Of a stretch of 9,886 nucleotides of DNA, positions 1 to 6,449 are shown piece after piece. The notes under the pieces are model-generated. The model was not told the DNA's origin and made no database searches. It saw only the letters and a list, made by a program, of their open reading frames with translations. The stretch lies in NCBI GenBank assembly GCA_900757695.1, contig CAAEOU010000327.1, positions 1 through 9,886 of the forward strand, in the 5' to 3' direction. The position numbers were made by a program, and so were the translations under genes. The DNA comes from an uncultured Oscillospiraceae bacterium (GTDB lineage Bacteria; Bacillota_A; Clostridia; Oscillospirales; Oscillospiraceae). Position 1 is the first letter of the stretch, and the number at the start of each line of letters is the position of its first letter.

Positions 1-1400
1 ACCTGCCTGCGGCAGATCCCCAGCGGGTCAAGCAGGAGATCGAGGATATCATTGGGCTTCCCGCAGAGGACGCCCCGGAGATTTCCGCCAAGAACGGCAT
101 TAACATCCGCTCGGTGCTGGAGATGATCGTAAAGGATCTCCCGGCTCCGGAGGGAGACCGGACAAAGCCCCTGCGGGCGCTGATCTTTGACAGCCAGTAT
201 GACAGCTATAAGGGCGTGATCGTCTACTTCCGGGTGATGGACGGCGTGATCCGGCAGGGGATGGACGTGAAGATGATGTCCGGCGGCGCAGTTTATAAGG
301 TAGTGGAGGTGGGCTATCTCCATCCCAAGGGCATGGAGCCCACAGATGCACTGGGGGCCGGCGAGGTGGGCTATTTTACCGCCTCCATCAAAACCGTATC
401 CGATACCCGGGTGGGCGATACCGTAACGGACAATGAAAACCCTGCCACAGAGCCCCTTCAGGGCTATAAGGAAGTGCAGCCCATGGTGTTCTCCGGCGTG
501 TATCCGGCGGACGGTTCCAAATATCCGGAGCTGCGGGATGCACTGGAAAAGCTGAAGCTCAACGACGCTTCTCTCAGCTATGAGCCGGAAAGCTCCGTAG
601 CGTTGGGCTTTGGCTTCCGCTGCGGCTTTTTGGGCCTGCTCCACATGGAGATCATCCAGCTGCGGCTGGAGCGGGAGTTTAATCTGGATCTCATTACCAC
701 GGCCCCCAGCGTTGTCTATCGGGTCACAAAGACGGACGGAACGGTAGAAATGATTGATAACCCCCTGAACTATCCGGATCCCACGGAGATCGAGATGGCG
801 GAGGAGCCCTTTGTGCGGGCCTCCATTATTACGCCGCCGGAATATGTGGGCAGCATCATGGAGATCTGTCAGGAGCGCCGGGGCGAGTATCTGGATCTTA
901 CCTATCTGGATCAGAGCCGGGTGGAGCTGCACTATGACATGCCCCTCAACGAGATCATTTTTGATTTCTTTGACTGCCTGAAATCCAAGACCAGAGGCTA
1001 TGCGTCTTTGGACTATGAGGTGACGGGCTATCGGGCCAGCAATCTGGTGAAGCTGGATATTCTGCTGAATGGTGAAGTGGTGGATGCGCTGTCCTTTATC
1101 CTGCATGCGGATAAGGCCTACGCCCGGGCCCGGAAGATCTGCGAGAAGCTCAAGGAGAATATTCCCCGCCAGCTCTTTGAGATCCCGGTACAGGCGGCCA
1201 TCGGCTCCAAGATCATTGCCCGGGAGACCATTAAGGCACTGCGGAAGGACGTTTTGGCCAAGTGCTACGGCGGCGATATCAGCCGAAAGAAGAAGCTGCT
1301 GGAAAAGCAGAAGGAAGGCAAGAAGCGGATGCGGAGCTTTGGTACGGTGGAGGTGCCTCAGGAGGCATTTATGGCGGTATTAAAGCTGGATTCCGAATAA
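1..1400 (+). CDS. lepA: Elongation factor 4 (LepA), 5' truncated by the window edge
   Basis: Translational GTPase that binds the ribosome and acts in ribosome back-translocation, translation fidelity or assembly. The reading frame is open from base 3; about 465 residues are present of the usual ~600, so roughly 135 N-terminal residues with GTPase motifs G1-G4 lie upstream. The fragment begins right after where the G4 NKxD motif should be ([18 protein letters not shown]) and keeps G5 as SAK at fragment residues 28-30. The barrel domain and domain III follow, with the family segment [18 protein letters not shown] (about 600-655). The LepA-specific C-terminal domain carries [19 protein letters not shown] (about 1268-1324) and ends in the near-invariant [13 protein letters not shown]. 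These separate it from EF-G and TypA. It is followed after 9 bp by hemW, a common pairing in Bacillota and probably one operon. The truncation is only the window boundary; nothing looks broken. Identity is near certain. Confidence 0.97.
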   Translation, partial: LPAADPQRVKQEIEDIIGLPAEDAPEISAKNGINIRSVLEMIVKDLPAPEGDRTKPLRALIFDSQYDSYKGVIVYFRVMDGVIRQGMDVKMMSGGAVYKVVEVGYLHPKGMEPTDALGAGEVGYFTASIKTVSDTRVGDTVTDNENPATEPLQGYKEVQPMVFSGVYPADGSKYPELRDALEKLKLNDASLSYEPESSVALGFGFRCGFLGLLHMEIIQLRLEREFNLDLITTAPSVVYRVTKTDGTVEMIDNPLNYPDPTEIEMAEEPFVRASIITPPEYVGSIMEICQERRGEYLDLTYLDQSRVELHYDMPLNEIIFDFFDCLKSKTRGYASLDYEVTGYRASNLVKLDILLNGEVVDALSFILHADKAYARARKICEKLKENIPRQLFEIPVQAAIGSKIIARETIKALRKDVLAKCYGGDISRKKKLLEKQKEGKKRMRSFGTVEVPQEAFMAVLKLDSE

Positions 1401-1409
1401 GGAGGAGCC

Positions 1410-2612
1410 ATGGCAAAGCAAAAAATCACTGCCCAGAAGCGGGCGCTTGGCATCTATGTGCATATTCCCTTCTGCCGGAGCAAGTGCCAGTACTGCGACT
1501 TTTATTCTCTGCCCAAGAGTGCGAAAACGGTGGAGATGATGGACCGCTATGTGAAGGCGTTGGAGCGGCATATCCGGGAAGGCGGTGCCAGAGCACCCAA
1601 ATACGAGGTGGATACCGTCTACTTCGGCGGCGGCACCCCCAGCTATTTCGGCTCGGAGCGGCTGAAGGAAGTGCTCACCACCATTACCCGGCGGTTCAAT
1701 GTATCAAAATCCGCAGAGGTGTCGCTGGAGGCAAACCCGGATTCCATTACGGAAAAGGGGTGCAAACGGCTGATCCAGTCGGGCTTTAACCGGATCTCCA
1801 TTGGCGTCCAGAACAACAATGACCAGATCCTAAAGATCCTTGGCCGGCCCCATACCTTCCGGCAGGCGGTGCAGGCGGTGGACATTGCCCGGACAGCGGG
1901 CTTCGACAACCTGTCCATTGATCTCATGTACGGCCTTCCGGGGCAGACGCCCCAGCAGTGGGCGGACTGCCTTGGCTCTGTGATCGATCTGCACCCGGAT
2001 CATATTTCGGCCTATGGCCTGACGCTGAATGAAGGGACGCCCCTGTACCGCTATCGGGATCAGGCGGCTCTGCCCAACGATGATGCCCAGGCGTCCATGT
2101 ACCTCTATGCGGTCTCTACCCTGGAGGCCTATGGCTACCACCAGTATGAGATCTCCAACTTTGCGAAAACCGGACGGGAATGCCAGCACAACCTGAAATA
2201 CTGGATGGGCGGCGAGTATATGAGCTTTGGCCCCTCTGCCGCTTCGGACTTTGCAGGCACCCGGTATACCTTTGCCTCCAATCTGCCCCAGTATGTCAAG
2301 GCGGTGAATACCGGTGATGCCATTACCACCGAGTGTGAATATGTTCCCATCAAGGAGCGGGCGGGCGAATATGTGATGCTGCGGATGCGCACCATCTATG
2401 GCATTGAGCGGGAGGAATATGAGCGTACGTTCCTGATGCCCTTCGATCCGCTGGAGCAGGTGATGGCCTTCTATCGGGGTCGTGGACTGACGGCGTTCAA
2501 GGATGGCCGCTGGTATCTGACGCCTCAGGGCATGCTGGTGTCCAATCAGCTCATTGGACAGCTGATCGAGGCACAGACGAAATCTACCCCCTTGTCCCCC
2601 CATAGATTTTAA
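1410..2612 (+). CDS. hemW: Radical SAM heme chaperone HemW (HemN-like)
   Basis: Radical SAM protein of the HemW family, known elsewhere as a heme-binding chaperone that delivers heme to membrane respiratory proteins; formerly annotated as oxygen-independent coproporphyrinogen III oxidase. The 400-residue length is normal (about 375-400). The cluster motif is C22-x3-C26-x2-C29 followed by D-F, inside YVHIPFCRSKCQYCDFYS. Phe, rather than a fourth Cys, after C29 is the usual mark of HemW versus true HemN. SAM-binding GGGTPS is at residues 73-78, the DLMYGLPGQT strand at 171-180, and the HemW C-terminal-domain signature CQHNLKYW at 258-265. The ATG at 1410 has an excellent GGAGG (1401-1405) directly after the lepA stop, so translation is probably coupled with lepA. 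Transcription ends at the hairpin 2624-2657. Whether this organism makes or imports heme cannot be told here. HemN activity is an unlikely alternative. Confidence 0.94.
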   Translation: MAKQKITAQKRALGIYVHIPFCRSKCQYCDFYSLPKSAKTVEMMDRYVKALERHIREGGARAPKYEVDTVYFGGGTPSYFGSERLKEVLTTITRRFNVSKSAEVSLEANPDSITEKGCKRLIQSGFNRISIGVQNNNDQILKILGRPHTFRQAVQAVDIARTAGFDNLSIDLMYGLPGQTPQQWADCLGSVIDLHPDHISAYGLTLNEGTPLYRYRDQAALPNDDAQASMYLYAVSTLEAYGYHQYEISNFAKTGRECQHNLKYWMGGEYMSFGPSAASDFAGTRYTFASNLPQYVKAVNTGDAITTECEYVPIKERAGEYVMLRMRTIYGIEREEYERTFLMPFDPLEQVMAFYRGRGLTAFKDGRWYLTPQGMLVSNQLIGQLIEAQTKSTPLSPHRF

Positions 2613-2623
2613 GACAAATGCAA

Positions 2624-2657
2624 GATTCCCGCCGCAGGTGCGCCTGCGGCGGGAATC
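2624..2657. terminator. Perfect 15-bp hairpin between convergent hemW and flavoenzyme genes
   Basis: GATTCCCGCCGCAGG (2624-2638), loop TGCG, then the exact complement (2643-2657). It lies 11 bp after the hemW stop and 12 bp after the stop of the opposing gene, so it can serve both. The T-tracts are poor: ATTTATGTT on the plus side and TTGCATTTGTCTT on the minus side. The very stable stem is the main argument for termination. Confidence 0.75.
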
Positions 2658-2669
2658 ATTTATGTTGGC

Positions 2670-4712
2670 TCAGATATTGTAGGCAGCCATGAACGCCGAG
2701 TAGTTGGCGTAGCGCATATTGCCCTTCAGGAACTCGTTGGGGGTGTTCAGCAGCTGCTGGCTCTGCATGCCGTGGGCACGGGTGATCTGGGCATCACCCA
2801 CAATATAGAACTCCGGTGCAGTGCCGAAGAAGGTTTCTGCCTCTTTTACGCAGGGGTGCACACCAGCGTTGACCACCACGGAATCAAAGGGAACTTCACC
2901 GGTGGAGCCGTCCTTGTTCTGGTAAACGGCCTTGCCGCCGTCCACGGAAAGGATCTGTGCGTGCTGGATGGTATGGATGGCGGAATACTTTTCGGTAAGG
3001 TACCGGCGGGTCTGCATGGCATCGTGGCCGCCGCAGTTGCTGGCTGCGATGGAACGGGTGATCAGGGTGACATCGTGTCCGGTATCGCTTAAATACATGG
3101 CGCATTCAAAGGCGGTCATGGTGCCGCCGACAATCACCACTCTGTGGCCCAGCTGGGCCTCCTTGCCGAAGACCTCGATGGGGTGCAGGGCCTCCTTGCC
3201 GCCGGGGATATCCAGATGCTTGGGGGCTGCGCCGGTGGCGGCGATGACAGCATTATAGCCGCCATACTCGATCATCTCCGGGGTGGCCTCCGTGTTCAGA
3301 CGGATATCTACCCCCAGCTTCTCACACTGACGGATCTCCCAGTCCTTAAACCGCTGGATGCCCCATTTTCCATAGACATAGTCCGAGTGAATGGCCTGAC
3401 CGCCCAGAATGCCGGACTTTTCAAACAGCGTGACCTGATGGCCCCGCTGGGCGCAGACCATGGCGGCACGCATGCCTGCGGGGCCGCCGCCAATGACGGC
3501 CACCTTTTTACCGCCCTTGCTGGGCCGGAACATATCGTCAAAGACGTTTTCGAGGCCGAAGATGGGGTTTACGGCACAGATGGCGCTGTGGCAGCAGTCG
3601 CAGCGGAGGCAGGGGGTGATGTCATCCGGGCGCTGCTCGATGATCTTCTGGAGGTAATCCGGGTCGCAGTTATAGGTACGAGCCATGAATACCATATCAC
3701 ACTTGCCCTCTTCAATGGCCCGCTCAATGACATCGGGATCCTGAAAACCGCAGGCGGCGCCGATGACGGCGTTGACGCCTGCATCCTTCAGAGCCTTGGT
3801 GTGCTGGAGGGACGGGGGATCCTGCTCCGGGAAAATATAGGTGCTGGGGTGCTCGCCGTAGCTTCTGGGGGGTCGGACATGGTAGATGTCTACATATTCA
3901 TCCCACAGCTTCAGCATTTCGATCCACTGGGGGTCAAAGGCCGCAGTTACCTGCATGGAGATCAGGAAATAGGGGCCGCACAGGGCACGGATTCGGGCGA
4001 GCAGCTCCGTGGTGGCACGGCAGCGGTTTTCCAGAGAGCCGCCATACTGATCCGTCCGGGTGTTGGCTGCGCCCACATCGCCGATGGGGGTGATCTCTAC
4101 CACATCGAAGCCAAGGCCACGGTATTCCAGTGCATCGTTGGCGATATCCTCGATCCAGTCCTGAATTTCAGCAGCAGTAGCCACACGTTTTTCACCGTTG
4201 CCGCCGGGAGCGCCCATGCCGCCCATGCCCCGGGAGGACATGCCGGGACGCCCCTTGGTGCCGATCCGATGGTTCTTCGGACCGTTTCCGCCCATGCCGG
4301 GAGGTGGGCCGCCGGGGCCGAAGGGGCCGAAGCCGCCGCCGGGCTTTGGCTCAGAGAAGCTCAGGCCCTCAGGCATGCGCCGATGGCTCTGCATGAGACA
4401 TAGGCTGCCGTGGGCATGGACCCGGTCGATCATGCGGATCACATAGTTGTGGACAAAGGCGTTGTTCATGGAAAACAGTGCGGCGTCACCCCAGAGATTC
4501 CGATCCATTTCCGTGAGCGTGGCGGAGGGCATGGTGATGACGGAAGCGCCGTTTTTGGCCGCGTCCTCAATAAAGCGGATGGTGCCCTCAGCGGGGAAGT
4601 TTTCCGGGCCCTGCTGTTCCTGAGAATTGCACTTACTCATGCCCATGCGGGTGCGGATCACCACATCGCCCACCCGGATGGGGGTCAGGATCTTTTTGTA
4701 TCGATGGTTCAT
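2670..4712 (-). CDS. Old Yellow Enzyme / 2,4-dienoyl-CoA reductase-like FMN, Fe-S and FAD flavoenzyme, divergent
   Basis: 680-residue protein with the three-part design of FadH, trimethylamine dehydrogenase and the BaiCD/BaiH enoate reductases. Residues 1 to about 365 form an OYE-type TIM barrel, with LMQSHRR (106-112) at the flavin-contact Gln position, RTDQYGGSLENR (219-230) and MART..CDPDY (343-353). A Cys cluster follows (C368, C371, C373, C374, C379, then AVNP), then a Rossmann fold VAVIGGGPAGM (404-414) and a second nucleotide fold VVIVGGTMTAFE (525-536). Such enzymes pass electrons from NAD(P)H through FAD and 4Fe-4S to FMN to reduce activated C=C bonds. Oddities: a Gly/Pro/Met-rich insertion at about 124-173; the substrate-binding HGAHG-type segment replaced by TPIGDVGAANT; a short last Cys spacing; and a weak second glycine motif. 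The substrate cannot be named. The start at 4712 has AGGAGG 5 nt upstream; an in-frame ATG at 4787 lies inside the promoter and is rejected. Probably monocistronic and cytoplasmic. Confidence 0.88.
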   Translation of the reverse strand: MNHRYKKILTPIRVGDVVIRTRMGMSKCNSQEQQGPENFPAEGTIRFIEDAAKNGASVITMPSATLTEMDRNLWGDAALFSMNNAFVHNYVIRMIDRVHAHGSLCLMQSHRRMPEGLSFSEPKPGGGFGPFGPGGPPPGMGGNGPKNHRIGTKGRPGMSSRGMGGMGAPGGNGEKRVATAAEIQDWIEDIANDALEYRGLGFDVVEITPIGDVGAANTRTDQYGGSLENRCRATTELLARIRALCGPYFLISMQVTAAFDPQWIEMLKLWDEYVDIYHVRPPRSYGEHPSTYIFPEQDPPSLQHTKALKDAGVNAVIGAACGFQDPDVIERAIEEGKCDMVFMARTYNCDPDYLQKIIEQRPDDITPCLRCDCCHSAICAVNPIFGLENVFDDMFRPSKGGKKVAVIGGGPAGMRAAMVCAQRGHQVTLFEKSGILGGQAIHSDYVYGKWGIQRFKDWEIRQCEKLGVDIRLNTEATPEMIEYGGYNAVIAATGAAPKHLDIPGGKEALHPIEVFGKEAQLGHRVVIVGGTMTAFECAMYLSDTGHDVTLITRSIAASNCGGHDAMQTRRYLTEKYSAIHTIQHAQILSVDGGKAVYQNKDGSTGEVPFDSVVVNAGVHPCVKEAETFFGTAPEFYIVGDAQITRAHGMQSQQLLNTPNEFLKGNMRYANYSAFMAAYNI
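4194..4343 (-). other. Gly/Pro/Met-rich low-complexity insertion in the flavoenzyme
   Basis: This stretch encodes residues 124-173 of the flavoenzyme. By count it holds 21 Gly, 9 Pro and 4 Met in 50 residues, plus Lys, Arg and Asn. It sits between the QSHRR segment and the helix beginning ATAAEIQDW, the loop over the flavin face in OYE barrels. The frame stays open on both sides and neighbouring family motifs are intact, so it is an in-frame insertion, not a frameshift. Confidence 0.85.
4212..4298. repeat. Three copies of the 9-mer GCCCATGCC inside the flavoenzyme gene
   Basis: GCCCATGCC occurs in tandem at 4212-4220 and 4221-4229 and again at 4290-4298. On the coding strand this reads GGCATGGGC, giving Gly-Met-Gly units. 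The repeats suggest that the low-complexity insertion grew by local duplication. Confidence 0.7.
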
Positions 4713-4717
4713 AATAG

Positions 4718-4723
4718 CCTCCT
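4718..4723 (-). promoter_or_regulatory. Ribosome binding site that fixes the flavoenzyme start
   Basis: AGGAGG on the minus strand, 5 nt before the ATG at 4712-4710. It decides for the 680-residue product over the longer in-frame ATG at 4787, which has no comparable site and lies in the -35 element. Confidence 0.88.
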
Positions 4724-4758
4724 TCTTCCTGTGTAGCCTTAGGATTCGAACTAATTCG

Positions 4759-4787
4759 ATTGTAGCAGGAACGGAGCGCAGATACAA
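4759..4787 (-). promoter_or_regulatory. Extended -10 promoter of the flavoenzyme gene
   Basis: On the minus strand: -35 TTGTAT (4787-4782), a 17-bp spacer ending in TGC, and -10 TACAAT (4764-4759). The TGn extension and 5/6 match of the -10 make a good housekeeping-sigma promoter. The predicted leader is about 40 nt. A TCGAA-CTAA-TTCGA inverted repeat (4746-4759) lies at the expected transcription start and could be an operator, but is short. Confidence 0.6.
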
Positions 4788-4854
4788 CTTCCAAATGATG
4801 CGTGACTGGTCAGTTTATGTTTTGCCCGGAAAAAGTTTTGTGGGAAAATCAGGA

Positions 4855-4883
4855 TGTACTTTTGGGTGCCGGTCATGTACAAT
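4855..4883 (+). promoter_or_regulatory. Possible promoter of the VanZ-family gene
   Basis: TACAAT (4878-4883) is a fair -10; the best-spaced -35 is TGTACT (4855-4860), matching TTGACA at only three positions with a 17-bp spacer. Some promoter is expected here because the upstream gene is divergent. The exact position is uncertain. Confidence 0.3.
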
Positions 4884-4900
4884 AATATCAGACGGAGCAT

Positions 4901-4906
4901 AGGAGG
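4901..4906 (+). promoter_or_regulatory. Ribosome binding site that fixes the VanZ-family start
   Basis: AGGAGG, 7 nt before the ATG at 4914. It decides against the in-frame ATG at 4854, which lies upstream of the site and would place the -10 region inside the coding sequence. Confidence 0.85.
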
Positions 4907-4913
4907 GAATGCG

Positions 4914-5357
4914 ATGATGTGCAATGCAAGCTGGAAGCGGAGGATCACCCTGCTGGTGGTGCTGACGGTGGCGTTTATCTGGGGTAACTCCCTGATGCCG
5001 GGTACGGTGTCCGGTGCCATCAGCGACTGGGCCGGAGCGGTGCTGAGCCGTATTTTTGGCGGAGAGGTGGATACTGTGCACGGCCACGGGGTGCTGCGGA
5101 AGCTGGCCCACGGAACAGAATATCTGATCCTTGGCGTGGAGCTCTGTTTGCTGCTGCGGCCGGAAAAGCCATGGAGCACGCTGGCCCTGTCCGGGGTACT
5201 GACGGCGCTTTTGGATGAGACCATTCAGCTGTTTGTGCCGGAGCGATGCGGGCAGATCAAGGATGTGTGGATCGACCTTGGGGGCTTTACCACCGGCGTG
5301 CTGCTGTGCATATTGGTGATCCATCTCTGGAAATATTGCAAAAAAGCGAAGTCCTGA
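4914..5357 (+). CDS. VanZ-family integral membrane protein
   Basis: 147-residue membrane protein of the VanZ-like family. Hydrophobic segments are at about 11-29, 64-82, 88-106 and 120-138. Family landmarks are RKLAHGTEYLILG (62-74), with the conserved Lys-x-x-His and Tyr, and DETIQLFVPERCGQIKDVWI (101-120), with the conserved Asp-Glu..Gln...Arg and Asp, followed by D121 and a glycine-rich start of the last helix. The founding member, VanZ of enterococcal Tn1546, gives low teicoplanin resistance, but most chromosomal relatives have no known role and there is no van cluster here, so resistance should not be inferred. The start at 4914 is chosen from AGGAGG 7 nt upstream. It is divergent from the flavoenzyme gene and convergent with the glycosyltransferase gene; the stop codon sits inside the shared terminator hairpin. 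Probably transcribed alone. The family call is firm, the function unknown. Confidence 0.85.
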   Translation: MMCNASWKRRITLLVVLTVAFIWGNSLMPGTVSGAISDWAGAVLSRIFGGEVDTVHGHGVLRKLAHGTEYLILGVELCLLLRPEKPWSTLALSGVLTALLDETIQLFVPERCGQIKDVWIDLGGFTTGVLLCILVIHLWKYCKKAKS

Positions 5358-5375
5358 TTGCAGGGCTTCGCTTTT
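5342..5375. terminator. Bidirectional terminator overlapping the VanZ-family stop codon
   Basis: AAAAGCGAAG (5342-5351) pairs with CTTCGCTTTT (5366-5375); T5352 and G5365 form a wobble, and CCTG (5353-5356) pairs with CAGG (5361-5364) around loop ATTG. This gives a 15-bp stem. On the minus strand the stem ends in six T (complement of 5340-5345), a good terminator for the glycosyltransferase gene. The plus strand has only four T. Confidence 0.85.
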
Positions 5376-5381
5376 CCGGTG

Positions 5382-6350
5382 TTATTCCTTTGTTTCCGGT
5401 GTATCCCATGTGCGCCGGCTGATGATATACCGGGGGCGATGCTTGGTCTCCATATAGGTCTTGCCCAGATATTCACCGATGATGCCCAGCGACGTGAGCT
5501 GAACGCCGCTGACAAAGCAGATGATGCAGGTGGTGCTGGCCCAGCCGCTGACGGTCCGGCCCAGCAGGGCGCTGACCAGCGCCCAGATCACACCGATAAA
5601 GCTCACAAGAGCCACCAGAACCCCAAACCCTGTGATCATGCGCAGGGGCTTCACGGAGAGACTGGTAATGCCGTCCATGGCCAGTGACAGCATCTTGGAG
5701 AGGGGGTAGTGGCTTTCACCGGCCAGCCGCTCATGGCGGACATACTCCACCGTGGTGCTGGGGAAGCCCACCAGCGGAACCATGCCCCGCAGGAACAGAT
5801 TGACCTCACCGAACTTTGAAAATTCCTGAAGCACCCGGCTGCTGATGAGCCGGTAGTCCGCATGGTTGTAGACCACCTCGGCCCCCATCTTGTTCATGAG
5901 CTTATAAAAGCTCTGGGCGGTAAAGCGCTTGAAAAAGGTGTCGGAATCCCGATTGGAGCGGACACCATAGACCACTTCAAAGCCCGCATGGTAGGCGTCC
6001 ACCATGCCGTCCATGGCGTCAATGTCATCCTGACCGTCGCAGTCGATGGAGATGGTGATGTCGCAGCGGTCCTTTGCCTCCATGAGTCCGGCCAGAACGG
6101 CGTTCTGGTGGCCACGGTTCCGGCTCTGACTGATGCCCAGAAAATGCGGATCCTGCCGGGCGAGGCTGCAAATGATGTCCCATGTGGCATCGCTGCTGCC
6201 GTCATTCACAAACAGTACACGGCTTTCCGGGGAGATCTTACCCCGGGCGGACAGATCCGTGATTTTTCTGAGAAATTGGGGCGCTGTAATGGGAAGGACT
6301 TCCTGCTCGTTATAACAGGGGATGATGATATAGAGAATGGGAGATTCCAT
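5382..6350 (-). CDS. GtrB/DPM1-type family 2 membrane glycosyltransferase
   Basis: 322-residue GT-A fold glycosyltransferase with two C-terminal membrane helices, the architecture of bactoprenol-phosphate glucosyltransferases (GtrB, CsbB, YkoT type). These move a sugar from a nucleotide donor to undecaprenyl phosphate on the inner membrane face. Seen: IIIPCYNEQEVLP (8-20), VLFVNDGSSDATW (45-57), SRNRGHQNAVLAG (76-88), the metal-binding DCDGQDD (103-109), an ADYRL segment (164-168) and HERLAGESHYPLSKM (206-220). Helices span about 238-262 and 270-295, and the tail GEYLGKTYMETKHRPRYII (292-310) is characteristic of the group. The start at 6350 has AAAGGAG 5 nt upstream. There is no GtrA flippase, acceptor transferase or polysaccharide cluster nearby, so donor sugar and final acceptor (teichoic acid, glycan or lipid) are unknown. 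It has its own promoter and terminator, so it is a single-gene unit. Confidence 0.92.
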   Translation of the reverse strand: MESPILYIIIPCYNEQEVLPITAPQFLRKITDLSARGKISPESRVLFVNDGSSDATWDIICSLARQDPHFLGISQSRNRGHQNAVLAGLMEAKDRCDITISIDCDGQDDIDAMDGMVDAYHAGFEVVYGVRSNRDSDTFFKRFTAQSFYKLMNKMGAEVVYNHADYRLISSRVLQEFSKFGEVNLFLRGMVPLVGFPSTTVEYVRHERLAGESHYPLSKMLSLAMDGITSLSVKPLRMITGFGVLVALVSFIGVIWALVSALLGRTVSGWASTTCIICFVSGVQLTSLGIIGEYLGKTYMETKHRPRYIISRRTWDTPETKE

Positions 6351-6403
6351 ATAGACTCCTTTCCGGCGGAGAAACCGTCAACGCAGTTTATTCAGCAGGC
6401 ATT

Positions 6404-6432
6404 ATTATAGCATGATTTTCTAATGACTGGAA
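6404..6432 (-). promoter_or_regulatory. Extended -10 promoter of the glycosyltransferase gene
   Basis: On the minus strand TGC-TATAAT (6412-6404) is a perfect extended -10. The -35 position with a 17-bp spacer is TTCCAG (6432-6427), a poor match, so the promoter relies on the TGn element or on an activator. The predicted leader is about 47 nt. Confidence 0.65.
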
Positions 6433-6449
6433 GAGAAGGGACATCAATG

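Noticed and set aside
1830..2603. 257-codon minus-strand frame opposite hemW
   Set aside because: Antisense shadow of hemW, without ribosome binding site or motifs.
3144..4403. 419-codon plus-strand frame opposite the flavoenzyme gene
   Set aside because: Low-complexity Gly/Ala/Asp/His translation with no family motif; the minus-strand product has clear Rossmann and OYE motifs.
4713..4787. 25-residue N-terminal extension of the flavoenzyme from ATG 4787
   Set aside because: It starts in the -35 hexamer and spans the predicted transcription start; AGGAGG is placed correctly for the ATG at 4712.
4854..4913. 20-residue N-terminal extension of the VanZ-family protein
   Set aside because: It lies upstream of the strong AGGAGG, covers the likely -10, and adds a polar tail not needed for the first membrane helix.
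4914..5357. Glycopeptide resistance gene
   Set aside because: Only the broad VanZ-like family is seen. No vanA, vanH, vanX or vanRS genes are present and chromosomal relatives are common in sensitive bacteria.
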